Origin: Vreelandella profundi
Lineage (GTDB): Bacteria; Pseudomonadota; Gammaproteobacteria; Pseudomonadales; Halomonadaceae
NCBI RefSeq assembly: GCF_019722725.1
Contig: NZ_CP077941.1
Coordinates: forward strand, 930,001-994,000
DNA: 64,000 nucleotides
Direction of reading: 5' to 3'
Shown: positions 43,519 to 51,991 of the stretch, piece after piece
Position numbering within the stretch: position 1 is the stretch's first letter
How the letters are laid out: each line of letters starts with the position of its first letter
Program-made: the position numbers and the translations under genes
Notes under the pieces: generated by a model
What the model was told of the DNA's origin: nothing
What the model saw: only the letters and a program-made list of their open reading frames with translations
Databases searched by the model: none

Positions 43519-44883
43519 TTACTCATCATCAGTCTTTGTTATCTGTGCTTCAGTTTCTTCTTCAGGATCTTTTTCAGATTGCTTTACGCGTGGAGCGGGA
43601 GCAACCCAGGCTTTCAAGTATTGGCCTGCATGGCGGTAAAAGTCAGGCACAATTTTTTCCAGATACTCAATGAAAACGCGATTACCTGAAAACTTTCCAC
43701 CTAAGTCTAGTGAGGTGAATACTTCAAAGTAAATGGGTAGTGAACTTGTATTCTCAGCATCTAAAATAATCGGGTTTTTTCGGACTTCTTCTAGCGGCTT
43801 ATCGATATTCATGGCTTGCCCTTTGCGGATAGCCCTAACTCTAACCACTGGCCCTTTTTCACTAGCCGGTAGCTGTCTAGTGAGCCAGTTAATTTTTGCT
43901 GAGCTGCTTTTCTTATCTCCAGGTGCTTCAAGCCGCATGCTGCATGTGATCGATTTACGCGCAATGTCGACGATTACAAGAAGGTCAGCCGCAGCATTAG
44001 GAATTGCAATGGTGCTGGTGAGAAGGTGCTCTGAAGCTAGCTTATCGCAGTCATCAGTAAGGCGCTGCTTAGGATCATTGCGGTGAGTTCTAGGAAGTTT
44101 AATTTCGACTTTTTCACCGACTAATGGCCACATTTGAAGGCAAAGCTCGCGTTGTTCCTGGTGCCAACTACTGATGGTTTTTAATACTTCATCAGAGCTT
44201 TTGTTAAGTTTGGAATTATTAAAGGCGCTTTGAACCACCGTTTTCCACTCAGCGTTCATGCTGGTAAAGCCGGCTTTACCACTATTTGGGTCTTCCAGAT
44301 ACTTCACCACTTCATGCAGAATGAACCGTTGATCTTGGCTTTCTATTTTGTCCTGGGTTAAGAGCAGCTGAGCCATCGTCACGATGTATGTCCATGACCA
44401 ATGAAAAATCTCAACCGTGCGCAAGTTCTTTTTGGGTATGGGAACAGGATGATGGGTTGGTAATGCAACAAACTGGTTGGTAATGGTGATAACAGCATTA
44501 ATGCCATGTTCTTTGGCTTGTTTGATATATTTTAGTAGCTGCTCTTCTCCAACGGTCTCGCTTCCTACTTTTGCTTCGATCAGGGCATGCCATTTTTTAC
44601 GACCCGTATCTAGAACGACGAGACCGTCGGGCCTGTCGTCTGGTCCCTTTTTTTTGGCTGGAGTTTCGTCTTTAAAAACTACTTCGGTCCAGGCTTCAAG
44701 CTTGGTGCGGGCGCCAACACGCAAGTTGATTGATTGAAGCATCGCTTTGCGAAACTCATATACCGACATGAGTGCTGCCAACAGTATTGAGGTTGCTCGT
44801 TCCTCTTTTTTGCTATCAGCCAGAGTGGGGATTAAGCGGGCATATTTACCCTGTGATGTGTAATCAGGACGAGTTTCGCTCAT
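43519..44883 (-). CDS. Orphan PD-(D/E)XK nuclease-like protein, 454 aa
   Basis: The N-terminal half has the restriction-endonuclease-like core: an acidic Asp in DRPDGLVVLDTGRKKWHALI followed by EAK (E-x-K) and VGSETVGEEQLLKYIKQAK, then ITITNQFVALPTHHPV. This gives the D-x(n)-E-x-K metal site. It opens with GKYARLIPTLADSKKEERAT. The C-terminal half (about 230-454) is unrecognised, with EVFTSLDLGG and a charged tail. I recall similar proteins labelled stress response protein in databases, without a proven role. A strong AGGAG site lies 6 nt before the ATG. The gene is visibly AT-richer than its neighbours and lacks a methylase or helicase partner, so a lone defence or accessory nuclease is inferred, not shown. 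Confidence 0.8.
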   Translation of the reverse strand: MSETRPDYTSQGKYARLIPTLADSKKEERATSILLAALMSVYEFRKAMLQSINLRVGARTKLEAWTEVVFKDETPAKKKGPDDRPDGLVVLDTGRKKWHALIEAKVGSETVGEEQLLKYIKQAKEHGINAVITITNQFVALPTHHPVPIPKKNLRTVEIFHWSWTYIVTMAQLLLTQDKIESQDQRFILHEVVKYLEDPNSGKAGFTSMNAEWKTVVQSAFNNSKLNKSSDEVLKTISSWHQEQRELCLQMWPLVGEKVEIKLPRTHRNDPKQRLTDDCDKLASEHLLTSTIAIPNAAADLLVIVDIARKSITCSMRLEAPGDKKSSSAKINWLTRQLPASEKGPVVRVRAIRKGQAMNIDKPLEEVRKNPIILDAENTSSLPIYFEVFTSLDLGGKFSGNRVFIEYLEKIVPDFYRHAGQYLKAWVAPAPRVKQSEKDPEEETEAQITKTDDE

Positions 44884-44892
44884 GTGGACTCC

Positions 44893-44949
44893 TGGATTGT
44901 TTTTGGTTAATCAATCCACAAGAGCGAAATTTACTTTGATTGTCAATCA
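44893..44949 (-). promoter_or_regulatory. Promoter with repeated CAATC/GATTG motifs before the nuclease gene
   Basis: Read on the minus strand, a perfect -35 box TTGACA (complement of 44942-44947) lies about 60 bp before the ATG with a weak -10. Two inverted repeats share the same half-site: TGATTG/CAATCA (44937-44949, 1-nt spacer) and TGGATTG/CAATCCA (44893-44918, 12-nt spacer). This arrangement looks like tight repression by a dimeric regulator. Confidence 0.55.
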
Positions 44950-44995
44950 GAAGCTTTAAACGTGAAGGCCATCCCTTGGCGTATGCCGAAATAGC

Positions 44996-45802
44996 TCACG
45001 CCGTAAACACGGTGTAAACCATCTGCAGTGCCAGCCCCATCAGCAAAAAAGCGAATACTCGCTTGAGCAGCGCCACGGGCAGCTTGTGGGCGAGCTTTGC
45101 GCCGATCGGTGCCATGAGGATGCTGAAGGGTGCCATTAATAGAAAGGCGGGTAGGTAAACAAAGCCTAGCGTTGCGTCGGGTAGGCCTGAAACGCCCCAG
45201 CCATTGATGATGTAGCCAAGTGCGCCCGCCAGCGCGATGGGTAAACCTACGGCTGCCGAGGTGCCTATGGCGCGGGGAAGCGTGACGTTGCACCAGGTGA
45301 GGAAGGGGACCGTTAGCGAGCCGCCGCCGATAGCGACCAGCGCCGAAATGCCGCCGATGCCCAGGCCCACACCGCTGACGCCCACGGGGCTGGGCAGGCT
45401 GCGGCTGGGTTTAGGCTTAACGTTTATCAGCATTTGAATCGACATCAGTACCATAAAGCAGGCGAAAAAAATCGCCAGGCTGCGGGTGGGAATGAGTGCG
45501 GCAACAAAGGTTGCTAAAAAAGTACCCACTAATATGCCTGGGGTAATAAAACGCACGATATCCCAGCGAACCGCCTCGTGCCGATGGTGGGAAAGTAAGC
45601 TTGCGGTGGAAGCGGGAATAATCGCAGCCATAGCAGTGCCTAGCGCTAAGTGGGCAAGGTGCTCATGGGGCACGCCTTGAAGCACGAATAACGAGGTGAG
45701 AATCGGCACCATAATGCCGCCGCCTCCAATGCCTAATAAGCCTGCCATAAGGCCAACAAAACCGCCCAACGCCACATACGCCACCCACCAAATGATGTCC
45801 AA
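44996..45802 (-). CDS. TSUP/TauE-SafE family transporter
   Basis: A 268-aa inner-membrane permease with about eight hydrophobic segments, of the sulfite/organosulfonate exporter family. Both family repeats are visible: GGFVGLMAGLLGIGGGGIMVPIL and SGVGLGIGGISALVAIGGGSLTVPFL. The frame runs to 45877, but a TTG at 45802 has AGGAG 8 nt upstream and starts the normal N-terminus (DIIWWVAYVALGG). The substrate (sulfite, sulfoacetate, other anion) cannot be judged. It is convergent with nothing and shares orientation with the nuclease gene 112 bp downstream. Confidence 0.87.
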   Translation of the reverse strand: MDIIWWVAYVALGGFVGLMAGLLGIGGGGIMVPILTSLFVLQGVPHEHLAHLALGTAMAAIIPASTASLLSHHRHEAVRWDIVRFITPGILVGTFLATFVAALIPTRSLAIFFACFMVLMSIQMLINVKPKPSRSLPSPVGVSGVGLGIGGISALVAIGGGSLTVPFLTWCNVTLPRAIGTSAAVGLPIALAGALGYIINGWGVSGLPDATLGFVYLPAFLLMAPFSILMAPIGAKLAHKLPVALLKRVFAFLLMGLALQMVYTVFTA

Positions 45803-45949
45803 AGCTGCTGCTCCTGAAAGTGTCTTGTTAGCACGATAAGCACATTGTACCGGAAGTAGCGCGTGCCGCGGGTTCAAAAAGGCGTATTCCGCTGTGGCGG
45901 CCGCTATGCAGTGGTAAGCTGCAGGCTAGGTAACGTTTTGGGAGTTCGT

Positions 45950-46534
45950 ATGGGCACTATAATAAATCGCGCTGGCGTATTGATCGTGGCTGCTGCGCTG
46001 CTGGCTGGCTGTGGAGAAACCGAGCCGCCGGCGAGTGAATCGGTGGCGACGGCGCAACCTGAGCAAGCTCCCCCGGAGTCGTCCGCGGTAGAAGAAGACG
46101 TTGCGCCGCTTATCGTCGAGTTATCCACACATGTAGCGCTGCGCACTGATCGGCGCTTAATGGTCGAGGGTGAAAGCAATTTGCCTGACGGTACTCAGGT
46201 GCGAATTATTGTCGAGCGTGAGATAAGTCGGGTGCGCTGGCAGGCACGAACTCAGATAGAAGGCGGGCTTTTTGCAGCGGGGCCATTTGGCTCAGGTAGT
46301 GGATTACCCGATGGTGGTTACGACGTGCGTGTTGAGGTTTCAGAAGGCAGCGTTCAACCCGTCGCGGTGCAGGCTATCATTGGCCACAATGGCCAGCACC
46401 TGGCGGGAGAGCTGGTAAGCCAATCCCGCCATGGGCTGGGCCAAGTGGCCACCTACTCACGGCGCTTTTTGGTAGGGAGTGAACCAAGACGCACGCGTGA
46501 CCAGGTGGAAGTGCTAGAGAGTCCGGGGAGATAG
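45950..46534 (+). CDS. Hypothetical lipoprotein, 194 aa
   Basis: Not recognised as a named family. The signal peptide ends in lipobox LLAGC with acylated Cys21 (GVLIVAAALLAGCGETEPP). A low-complexity Glu/Ala/Pro/Ser linker (about 22-55) follows, then a beta-rich domain (LIVELSTHVALRTDRRLMVEG, LPDGTQVRIIVER, GGYDVRVEVSEGSV) that looks like an immunoglobulin-like fold. It is probably anchored to the outer membrane. The start was moved from 45863 to the ATG at 45950 with GGGAG at 45940-45944. Confidence 0.75.
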   Translation: MGTIINRAGVLIVAAALLAGCGETEPPASESVATAQPEQAPPESSAVEEDVAPLIVELSTHVALRTDRRLMVEGESNLPDGTQVRIIVEREISRVRWQARTQIEGGLFAAGPFGSGSGLPDGGYDVRVEVSEGSVQPVAVQAIIGHNGQHLAGELVSQSRHGLGQVATYSRRFLVGSEPRRTRDQVEVLESPGR

Positions 46535-46539
46535 ACGCT

Positions 46540-47064
46540 TTAGGCAGAATGCCAATGGGCTAGCAATACTGCGTGGATGGCGGTATCGCTGGGGGCCTTG
46601 GCGAAGTGCTCGATCACGAAACGATCGTCGCGCTGTACAACGTAATGGCCCGCTTTGTGGAATACATGCGTTGGGCCAAGCAGCAGTAAATCACCAGGGG
46701 TGGCCGGTGAGAAGTCTGTGTCAGGGCCGGGTGTGGTCATGACGCAGGGTGCTTTCCAGTCGATCTTTAGCGGCAGATGGCTGGGGACTCTTATTTTCGT
46801 TGCTTGTACCTGTTCCCAGGGGAGGGGGCCGGTATGTGTCAACGTTAAAAGCTCAGGAGCACTATCACCTTCTAATAGCGTAGCCAGGGAGCAGTCAAGG
46901 GCGTCTGCGAGCGCAACTAAGCGTTCGTGACCGATCTGTTTGATCGCCCCGGATTCCCAATAAGAAATGGTGACATCTGACACGCCAACTTTGCGTGCAA
47001 GAGCTGCTTTGTTGAGCTTGGCCCGAAGCCGCAATTGCTTAATACGTGAGCCTAGCGATTCCAT
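46540..47064 (-). CDS. XRE-family transcriptional regulator with S24-like C-terminal domain
   Basis: A 174-aa regulator. The HTH is residues about 6-60 (IKQLRLRAKLNKAALARKVG, DVTISYWESGAIKQIGHERL). The C-terminal part (PGDLLLLGPTHVFHKAGHYV, VQRDDRFVIEHFAK) resembles the LexA/S24 peptidase fold, but a Ser-Lys catalytic pair is not evident, so it is probably non-cleaving. It converges with the lipoprotein gene with 5 bp between stops, and is divergent from gltX. Targets are unknown. Confidence 0.82.
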   Translation of the reverse strand: MESLGSRIKQLRLRAKLNKAALARKVGVSDVTISYWESGAIKQIGHERLVALADALDCSLATLLEGDSAPELLTLTHTGPLPWEQVQATKIRVPSHLPLKIDWKAPCVMTTPGPDTDFSPATPGDLLLLGPTHVFHKAGHYVVQRDDRFVIEHFAKAPSDTAIHAVLLAHWHSA

Positions 47065-47309
47065 TTCATCTTCCTGTTGAATGAGCTAAATAAGCTCGTT
47101 GAGATCCATCCACTAAAACAGTGGCGCTATAACCAAGCGTTATATCCTAACTCAGTCTTGAGATACTCACTCAAGATTTTGCTGCAGTGCCATATTAATC
47201 GATAGAGTTTTAGCGCGCATTAAGGGACAAATAACGTTGAGTTCCTTCTATGACGCTTTTGAGCGCCAGATGTTCCCCGCGTGACGCTGTAGGTTGCGGC
47301 TAAGGTGGG

Positions 47310-47315
47310 TATAAT
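47310..47315 (+). promoter_or_regulatory. -10 box before gltX
   Basis: A consensus TATAAT 34 bp before the gltX ATG. A matching -35 box is weak, so the call rests on the -10 box and position. Confidence 0.4.
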
Positions 47316-47348
47316 ATGGCCATGCTTATTTGCCAATAGGACGTTTTC

Positions 47349-48830
47349 ATGACCGTACGTACTCGCATCGCACCTTCTCCCACCGGGGATCCCCACGTTG
47401 GTACGGCATACATCGCGCTTTTTAATCTATGCTTTGCGCGTCAGCATGGCGGCCAATTTATTTTACGTATTGAAGACACGGATCAAGTGCGTTCCACGCC
47501 CGAGTCGGAGCAGATGATTCTCGACTCCTTGCACTGGCTGGGCCTTGAATGGGACGAAGGTCCTGATGTCGGTGGTCCTCATGGTCCGTATCGGCAGAGC
47601 GAACGTGGCGAAATTTACGCGCAGCACGTTCAGCAGCTGTTAGACGCTGGGCATGCGTTTAAGTGCTATCGCACCAGTGAAGAGCTAGATGACCTGCGTG
47701 ACGCCCGCAAAGCGGCGGGCATGCACTTGGCATTAAAAGCCACTGACTTAGCGCTTGATGAGAGTGAGCTTGCGCGCCGCCAGCAAGAGGACTGGCCTTT
47801 TGTGGTGCGTATGAACGTGCCTGCTGAAGGCGTTTGCGTCGTCAGTGACATGCTGCGTGGCCCTATTGAAGTGGACTGGGCCCAGGTCGATGCGCAGATA
47901 CTGCTTAAATCAGATGGCATGCCGACCTATCATTTGGCTAACGTGGTCGACGACCATTTGATGGGTATTACGCACGTACTGCGCGGTGAGGAGTGGATTA
48001 ATTCCGCACCTAAGCATCAGCTGCTGTATGAGTATTTTGGCTGGGAAATGCCCGTGCTGTGCCATATGCCGCTACTACGCAATCCTGACAAATCTAAGCT
48101 TTCTAAGCGCAAAAATCCTACGTCGATTAATTATTATCGCCGTATGGGCTTTTTGCCCCAGGCCGTTACCAATTATTTAGGCCGTATGGGATGGTCAATG
48201 CCTGACGAGCGTGAAAAATTCAGCTTGTCAGAAATGATTGCAGATTTCGATGTGACGCGTGTGTCGTTGGGTGGCCCGGTCTTTGATTTAGAAAAATTGA
48301 CGTGGCTGAACGGTGTTTATATCCGTGAAGACCTGGATGACGATGCATTGTTGAAAGCGCTACGCGAATGGGCATTCAACGAGGCGTATGTGAAGCAAAT
48401 ATTGCCTCAGTTACGGCCTCGGGTCGAAACGCTTTCTGAGGTCATGCCGTTAGCCGGTCATTTCTTCGCGGGTCAGCCGGCGTTAACAAAGCACTCGTTC
48501 GATAGTGTGAAGCTAGATGAAGAAGATCTGGTCAAGCTGCTTCAGTTCCTTGTTTGGCGCTTTGAAGGCGTTTCAGCATGGAATAAAGAGGCGTTGCTTG
48601 ACGAGGTGAAAACGCTGGCCGAGCATTTTGAATTGAAAATGAAGGTGTTCCTCGCGCCGGTATTTATTGCTATCACTGGCAGTACTTCAAGTACCTCAGT
48701 GATGGATGCGATGGCGATTCTCGGCTCTGACATGACTCGGGCACGCTTGCGGGGCGCCATTGACGTGCTAGGCGGTGTTTCGAAAAAACAGGCCAAGCGC
48801 TTTGAAAAAGAGTTTCGTGATATTGCGTAA
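47349..48830 (+). CDS. gltX: Glutamyl-tRNA synthetase
   Basis: Charges tRNA-Glu with glutamate; 493 aa, usual length. Class I marks are [20 protein letters not shown] (HIGH-like HVGT) and [14 protein letters not shown] (KMSKS-like). [19 protein letters not shown] and [20 protein letters not shown] are typical. The C-terminal anticodon-binding helices end [15 protein letters not shown]. It is followed by a tRNA-Ala/tRNA-Glu pair whose second tRNA is its own substrate; a gltX-tRNA neighbourhood is common in gammaproteobacteria. Confidence 0.97.
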   Translation: MTVRTRIAPSPTGDPHVGTAYIALFNLCFARQHGGQFILRIEDTDQVRSTPESEQMILDSLHWLGLEWDEGPDVGGPHGPYRQSERGEIYAQHVQQLLDAGHAFKCYRTSEELDDLRDARKAAGMHLALKATDLALDESELARRQQEDWPFVVRMNVPAEGVCVVSDMLRGPIEVDWAQVDAQILLKSDGMPTYHLANVVDDHLMGITHVLRGEEWINSAPKHQLLYEYFGWEMPVLCHMPLLRNPDKSKLSKRKNPTSINYYRRMGFLPQAVTNYLGRMGWSMPDEREKFSLSEMIADFDVTRVSLGGPVFDLEKLTWLNGVYIREDLDDDALLKALREWAFNEAYVKQILPQLRPRVETLSEVMPLAGHFFAGQPALTKHSFDSVKLDEEDLVKLLQFLVWRFEGVSAWNKEALLDEVKTLAEHFELKMKVFLAPVFIAITGSTSSTSVMDAMAILGSDMTRARLRGAIDVLGGVSKKQAKRFEKEFRDIA

Positions 48831-48922
48831 CAGTTCTATAAGAACAGCCCCGTAAGATAGTCATATCGAAAGCGTCTGTTTTTGTCACTGATGTTGTCAG
48901 AACTAAATAGACGTTTTCGCTG

Positions 48923-48951
48923 TTGACCGAGGTGGGCATAATCAGTATTAT
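48923..48951 (+). promoter_or_regulatory. Promoter of the tRNA-Ala/tRNA-Glu operon
   Basis: TTGACC at 48923-48928, a 17-nt spacer and TATTAT at 48946-48951, followed by a GC-rich discriminator (ACGCTCCG) of the kind seen at stringently controlled stable-RNA promoters. The mature tRNA starts 22 nt later. Confidence 0.8.
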
Positions 48952-48973
48952 ACGCTCCGTCTTCGCGACATGT

Positions 48974-49049
48974 GGGGCCTTAGCTCAGCTGGGAGAGCGC
49001 AACACTGGCAGTGTTGAGGTCAGCGGTTCGATCCCGCTAGGCTCCACCA
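48974..49049 (+). tRNA. tRNA-Ala (GGC)
   Basis: 76-nt cloverleaf with encoded CCA. The acceptor stem is GGGGCCT/AGGCTCC (one G-T pair), the anticodon stem CAACA/TGTTG around CTGGCAG with anticodon GGC at 49007-49009, and the T-arm contains GGTTCGATCC. Discriminator A. Confidence 0.97.
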
Positions 49050-49075
49050 TTTTGTTTCGTGAATTCACGTAATAT

Positions 49076-49151
49076 GTCCCATTCGTCTAGTGGTCTAGGA
49101 CACCGCCCTTTCACGGCGGTAACAGGGGTTCGAACCCCCTATGGGACGCCA
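49076..49151 (+). tRNA. tRNA-Glu (TTC)
   Basis: 76-nt cloverleaf with encoded CCA. The acceptor stem is GTCCCAT/ATGGGAC, anticodon stem CCGCC/GGCGG around CTTTCAC with anticodon TTC at 49110-49112, T-arm GGGGTTCGAACCCCC. Discriminator G. It follows tRNA-Ala by 26 nt and shares its promoter. Confidence 0.97.
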
Positions 49152-49280
49152 TCACATCGCTATCCCCTGATCCCTGTTTATTTTTCTGGCAATGAGTCTT
49201 CTCATCTGCTGGTTTTTTGCATCCCTGCGATCCACAAAAAAGCTATAAATCGGTATTTTTTAGACGATTTTATGCTTGAC

Positions 49281-49488
49281 TTGTCCACTTTTGCTTTTCC
49301 CTCATCAGGGTTGTGCACAACCTGTTGTTGTTAACGTAAAAAACTTTAACATAACTTTAAACTGTTAAAAAACAATGACTTATCGTAGGTCAAAAATTAA
49401 CCAATTTAAGGCTGGCCCACTGTTCATGGCGATTTCGGGACGTTTTGTAGTGGTTGTGAACAGGGTTATCCACAGATAGTGTGGAAAA
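49281..49488. other. Cluster of DnaA-box-like 9-mers with AT-rich stretch
   Basis: A perfect TTATCCACA lies at 49466-49474, with TTTTCCACA in reverse at 49480-49488, TTGTGAACA at 49454-49462, TTGTCCACT at 49281-49289, and a 14-bp palindrome GGTTGTGCACAACC at 49309-49322 that gives a DnaA-like 9-mer on both strands. Between them, 49325-49420 is very AT-rich (repeated TTTAA/TTAAC). It looks like a DnaA-binding locus (titration or reactivation site) rather than a known origin. Confidence 0.5.
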
Positions 49489-49499
49489 CATTTTTCTGG

Positions 49500-49727
49500 A
49501 TGCTGCGGTTTAAAAGTCAAGCGCTATTGATGCTTAAAAGCACCTTAATCGAGTGGCCCAATCGTCTAATGCCGCTGGCTGAAAAAGATGATGCGCTGCG
49601 CTGTTGAGGGAGCTTGATGGCCATTGCGTTAACGGGCGAAGGGCGAACTCTAAGAGACGATCGTGTTAAAGGCGTTGTAGCCGGTAGCGATGGTTCTGCA
49701 CAGCCTGTGGTGAAAAGAAGGGCGTAA
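49500..49727 (+). pseudogene. Possible decayed 3' fragment of a tsaE-like gene
   Basis: The frame reads STLIEWPNRLMPLAEKDDAL, then an in-frame TGA at 49605-49607, then MAIALTGEGRTLRDDRVKG up to TAA at 49727. LIEWP followed 30-40 residues later by GEGR-x-L recalls the C-terminal part of TsaE (YjeE), an ATPase for tRNA t6A formation. The P-loop portion is absent. Alternatively, the ATG at 49617 with GGGAG at 49608-49612 could start a 36-aa peptide. Weak evidence. Confidence 0.25.
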
Positions 49728-49755
49728 ATAACGGGTGGTGATATTAGCTCATACG

Positions 49756-49779
49756 AAAAAGGCCACCCGTGGGTGACCT
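49756..49779 (-). terminator. Intrinsic terminator of gltA
   Basis: On the minus strand, GGTCACC-CACG-GGTGGCC forms a hairpin followed by TTTTT, 47 bp after the gltA stop. Confidence 0.85.
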
Positions 49780-49825
49780 TTCGCGTTGCTATCAACCAAG
49801 AAGAGGTCGATTTATTTTGCCTGAC

Positions 49826-51112
49826 TTATTTCGTTGGGTAGTCGCGTTGGTCATGGCCAATGTACAGCTGACGTGGGCGACCGATTTTGTAGCTTTCACT
49901 GAGCATTTCATTCCAGTGAGAGATCCAGCCAACGGTGCGGGATACCGCAAAAATCACGGTAAACATATTGGTCGGAATGCCCATTGCTTTCAAAATGATG
50001 CCGGAATAGAAGTCAACGTTCGGATACAGTTTGCGCTCAATGAAGTATTCATCTTCAAGGGCGATTTGTTCCAGGCGCTTGGCAATTTTGAGCTGCGGGT
50101 CGTCAGCCATACCTAGCTCGGCGAGTACCTCGTCACAGGTTTCTTTCATGACCTTGGCGCGCGGATCGAAGTTACGATAAACGCGGTGACCGAAGCCCAT
50201 TAGCTTGAACGGGTCTTCTTTATCCTTGGCCTTATCAACAAAGCGCTGGATGTTCTCTTCGGAATCGTCACCAATTTCGTCAAGCATTGCCAGGACGGCT
50301 TCATTGGCGCCGCCGTGAGCGGGGCCCCACAGTGCCGCGATGCCGGCACTGATACAGGCGAACGGATTGGCGCCTGTTGAGCCCGCTAGGCGTACTGTCG
50401 AGGTAGAAGCGTTTTGCTCGTGATCCGCGTGTAGCATGAAGATGCGGTCCATGGCTTTCGCGTATACTGGATTGATTTTGTACTCTTCGCACGGGTTGCT
50501 GAACATCATGTAGAGGAAGTTCTCTGCATAGCTCAGGTCATTGCGCGGATAGTTGAACGGTTGGCCAACGTTATACTTGTGTGACATGGCCGCCAGCGTC
50601 GGCATTTTTGCAATCAGACGGATGGCGCTAATCTCACGGTCTTCTTGCTGAGTGATGTCCATGTGGTCATGGTAGAAAGCCGCTAAGCCGCCTACAACGC
50701 CACACAAAATAGACATCGGGTGCGCGTCACGGCGGAACCCTTTGAAGAAGTTATTGATCTGGTCATGAACCATGGTGTGATTGCGAATACGCGATTCAAA
50801 ATCGGCGTACTGCTCTTCACTGGGCAGCTCACCGAACAGCAGAGTGTAGCTAAGCTCAACGAAATTTGATTCTTTGGCCAGTTGGTCAATGGGGTAGCCG
50901 CGGTGCAGCAATACGCCCTTGCCACCATCAATATAGGTAATGGCAGACTGGCAGGAAGAGGTGGCCATAAAGCCGGGGTCGTAGGTGAACAGGCCTTCAG
51001 CACCCAGCTCACGTACGTCGATGACGTCGGGGCCAAGTGTGCCGGAATACATGGGTAGCTCGATCGGTTTATCGATGCCGTCTACCGTCAGTGTCGCTTT
51101 CCTGTCAGCCAT
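49826..51112 (-). CDS. gltA: Citrate synthase, type II
   Basis: Condenses oxaloacetate and acetyl-CoA, entry to the TCA cycle. The 428-aa protein has the length and N-terminal beta-domain ([20 protein letters not shown]) of hexameric, NADH-sensitive enzymes. Catalytic histidines are in [12 protein letters not shown] and [14 protein letters not shown], and the catalytic Asp region is [16 protein letters not shown] precedes the ATG. It is divergent from sdhCDAB-sucAB-lpd-sucCD across a 500-bp control region, the classical arrangement. Confidence 0.97.
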   Translation of the reverse strand: MADRKATLTVDGIDKPIELPMYSGTLGPDVIDVRELGAEGLFTYDPGFMATSSCQSAITYIDGGKGVLLHRGYPIDQLAKESNFVELSYTLLFGELPSEEQYADFESRIRNHTMVHDQINNFFKGFRRDAHPMSILCGVVGGLAAFYHDHMDITQQEDREISAIRLIAKMPTLAAMSHKYNVGQPFNYPRNDLSYAENFLYMMFSNPCEEYKINPVYAKAMDRIFMLHADHEQNASTSTVRLAGSTGANPFACISAGIAALWGPAHGGANEAVLAMLDEIGDDSEENIQRFVDKAKDKEDPFKLMGFGHRVYRNFDPRAKVMKETCDEVLAELGMADDPQLKIAKRLEQIALEDEYFIERKLYPNVDFYSGIILKAMGIPTNMFTVIFAVSRTVGWISHWNEMLSESYKIGRPRQLYIGHDQRDYPTK

Positions 51113-51613
51113 GCAGGCCTCCTTTCGTATTCGGGTTGGGACATAAAGTCATTGCTGCGCATACCGCGCCGGCGAAAAGGCCTGCCCACTATAGAAGTGT
51201 GCGACATTTTGTCAATTATCCGATGCGCTAGGCGTAAACTGTGCAGGTATTATTGTTGTGAATAGTTTTTGTATAAGATTCAAAAAAGCCTACAATATAT
51301 GAAGGCGTCAAAAAGCGCGAAAAAATTACCATAGTACGTTAACAGGCTTATCAATCTGCTAATCTATGGACACTATAACCATGCTGCAGCGCAAAATCGA
51401 CTCACTATAAACGGATTTTTTTCCACCAGAGTCGACTTAGGCCTGAGTTCGGTTTGTAAGCGAGGGCGAAGGTTCTTATAATCCACGGCGCGCGACCGGC
51501 AGGTAGGTGGTCGTGCCCGACTTGGCAACGGCCGAGCCCCTTCCAGCAACCACTGCCCGCTCGGGCCATGCCCGACCTGTCGCAGAGCGGGCCAAGAGAG
51601 TGTGTATAAAGCC
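51113..51613. other. gltA-sdhC divergent control region
   Basis: A 501-bp gap. The first part (51200-51380) is AT-rich and carries the sdh promoter listed below. The last 130 bp (51480-51610) are GC-rich with several complementary blocks (CGGGCCATGCCCG-type), suggesting a structured 5' leader of the sdh mRNA. No open frame here matches a protein. Confidence 0.6.
51269..51296 (+). promoter_or_regulatory. Candidate promoter of the sdh-suc operon
   Basis: TTGTAT at 51269-51274, a 16-nt spacer and TACAAT at 51291-51296. It implies a leader of about 300 nt before sdhC. Confidence 0.5.
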
Positions 51614-51991
51614 GTGAATAGCAAACGACCCGTAAACCTAGATCTATCTACGATACATTTCCCACTACCGGCATTGACGTCGATCACACACCGCATCACG
51701 GGTGTCATCCTGTTCGTTGGCCTGATTTTCGCTTTTTGGGCGTTGGGCAAGTCATTGTCATCTCCGGCGGGTTTCGACGCCGTTAGCAATGCGTTAGCCA
51801 ATAATTTCTTGGCTAAGTTCATTGCTTGGGGACTGTTATCCGCCTTGGCATTCCATTTTGTCGCCGGTATTAAACACCTGCTGATGGATGCCGATATTGG
51901 TGTGACCCTTGAAGGTGGCGTGAAAAAGGCCCAGATCACCATCGTGGTCAGTGCCGTTCTGATTATTTTGGCAGGAGTTTGGGTATGGTAA
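51614..51991 (+). CDS. sdhC: Succinate dehydrogenase cytochrome b556 subunit
   Basis: Membrane anchor that binds haem b and quinone; 125 aa with three membrane helices. NSKRPVNLDLSTIHFPLPAL and SITHRITGVILFVGLIF are the usual start, and the haem-ligand His is in FHFVAGIKHLLMD. The start is GTG at 51614, chosen because homologues begin MNSKRPVNLDL; an in-frame GTG at 51602 is the alternative. Both have weak ribosome-binding sites. The end overlaps sdhD by 7 bp. Confidence 0.93.
   Translation: MNSKRPVNLDLSTIHFPLPALTSITHRITGVILFVGLIFAFWALGKSLSSPAGFDAVSNALANNFLAKFIAWGLLSALAFHFVAGIKHLLMDADIGVTLEGGVKKAQITIVVSAVLIILAGVWVW

Noticed and set aside
48974..49151. tRNA pair as an island attachment site
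   Set aside because: No integrase or repeated tRNA 3' end was seen nearby.
49060..49334. 91-aa frame across tRNA-Glu
   Set aside because: Runs through the tRNA gene; not a protein.
49281..49488. Chromosomal replication origin
   Set aside because: DnaA-box-like sites exist, but none of the usual origin genes is nearby and the gap is bounded by a tRNA and gltA; kept only as a DnaA-binding candidate.
49517..49795. 92-aa minus-strand frame in the tRNA-gltA gap
   Set aside because: Overlaps the gltA terminator and has a random-looking composition.
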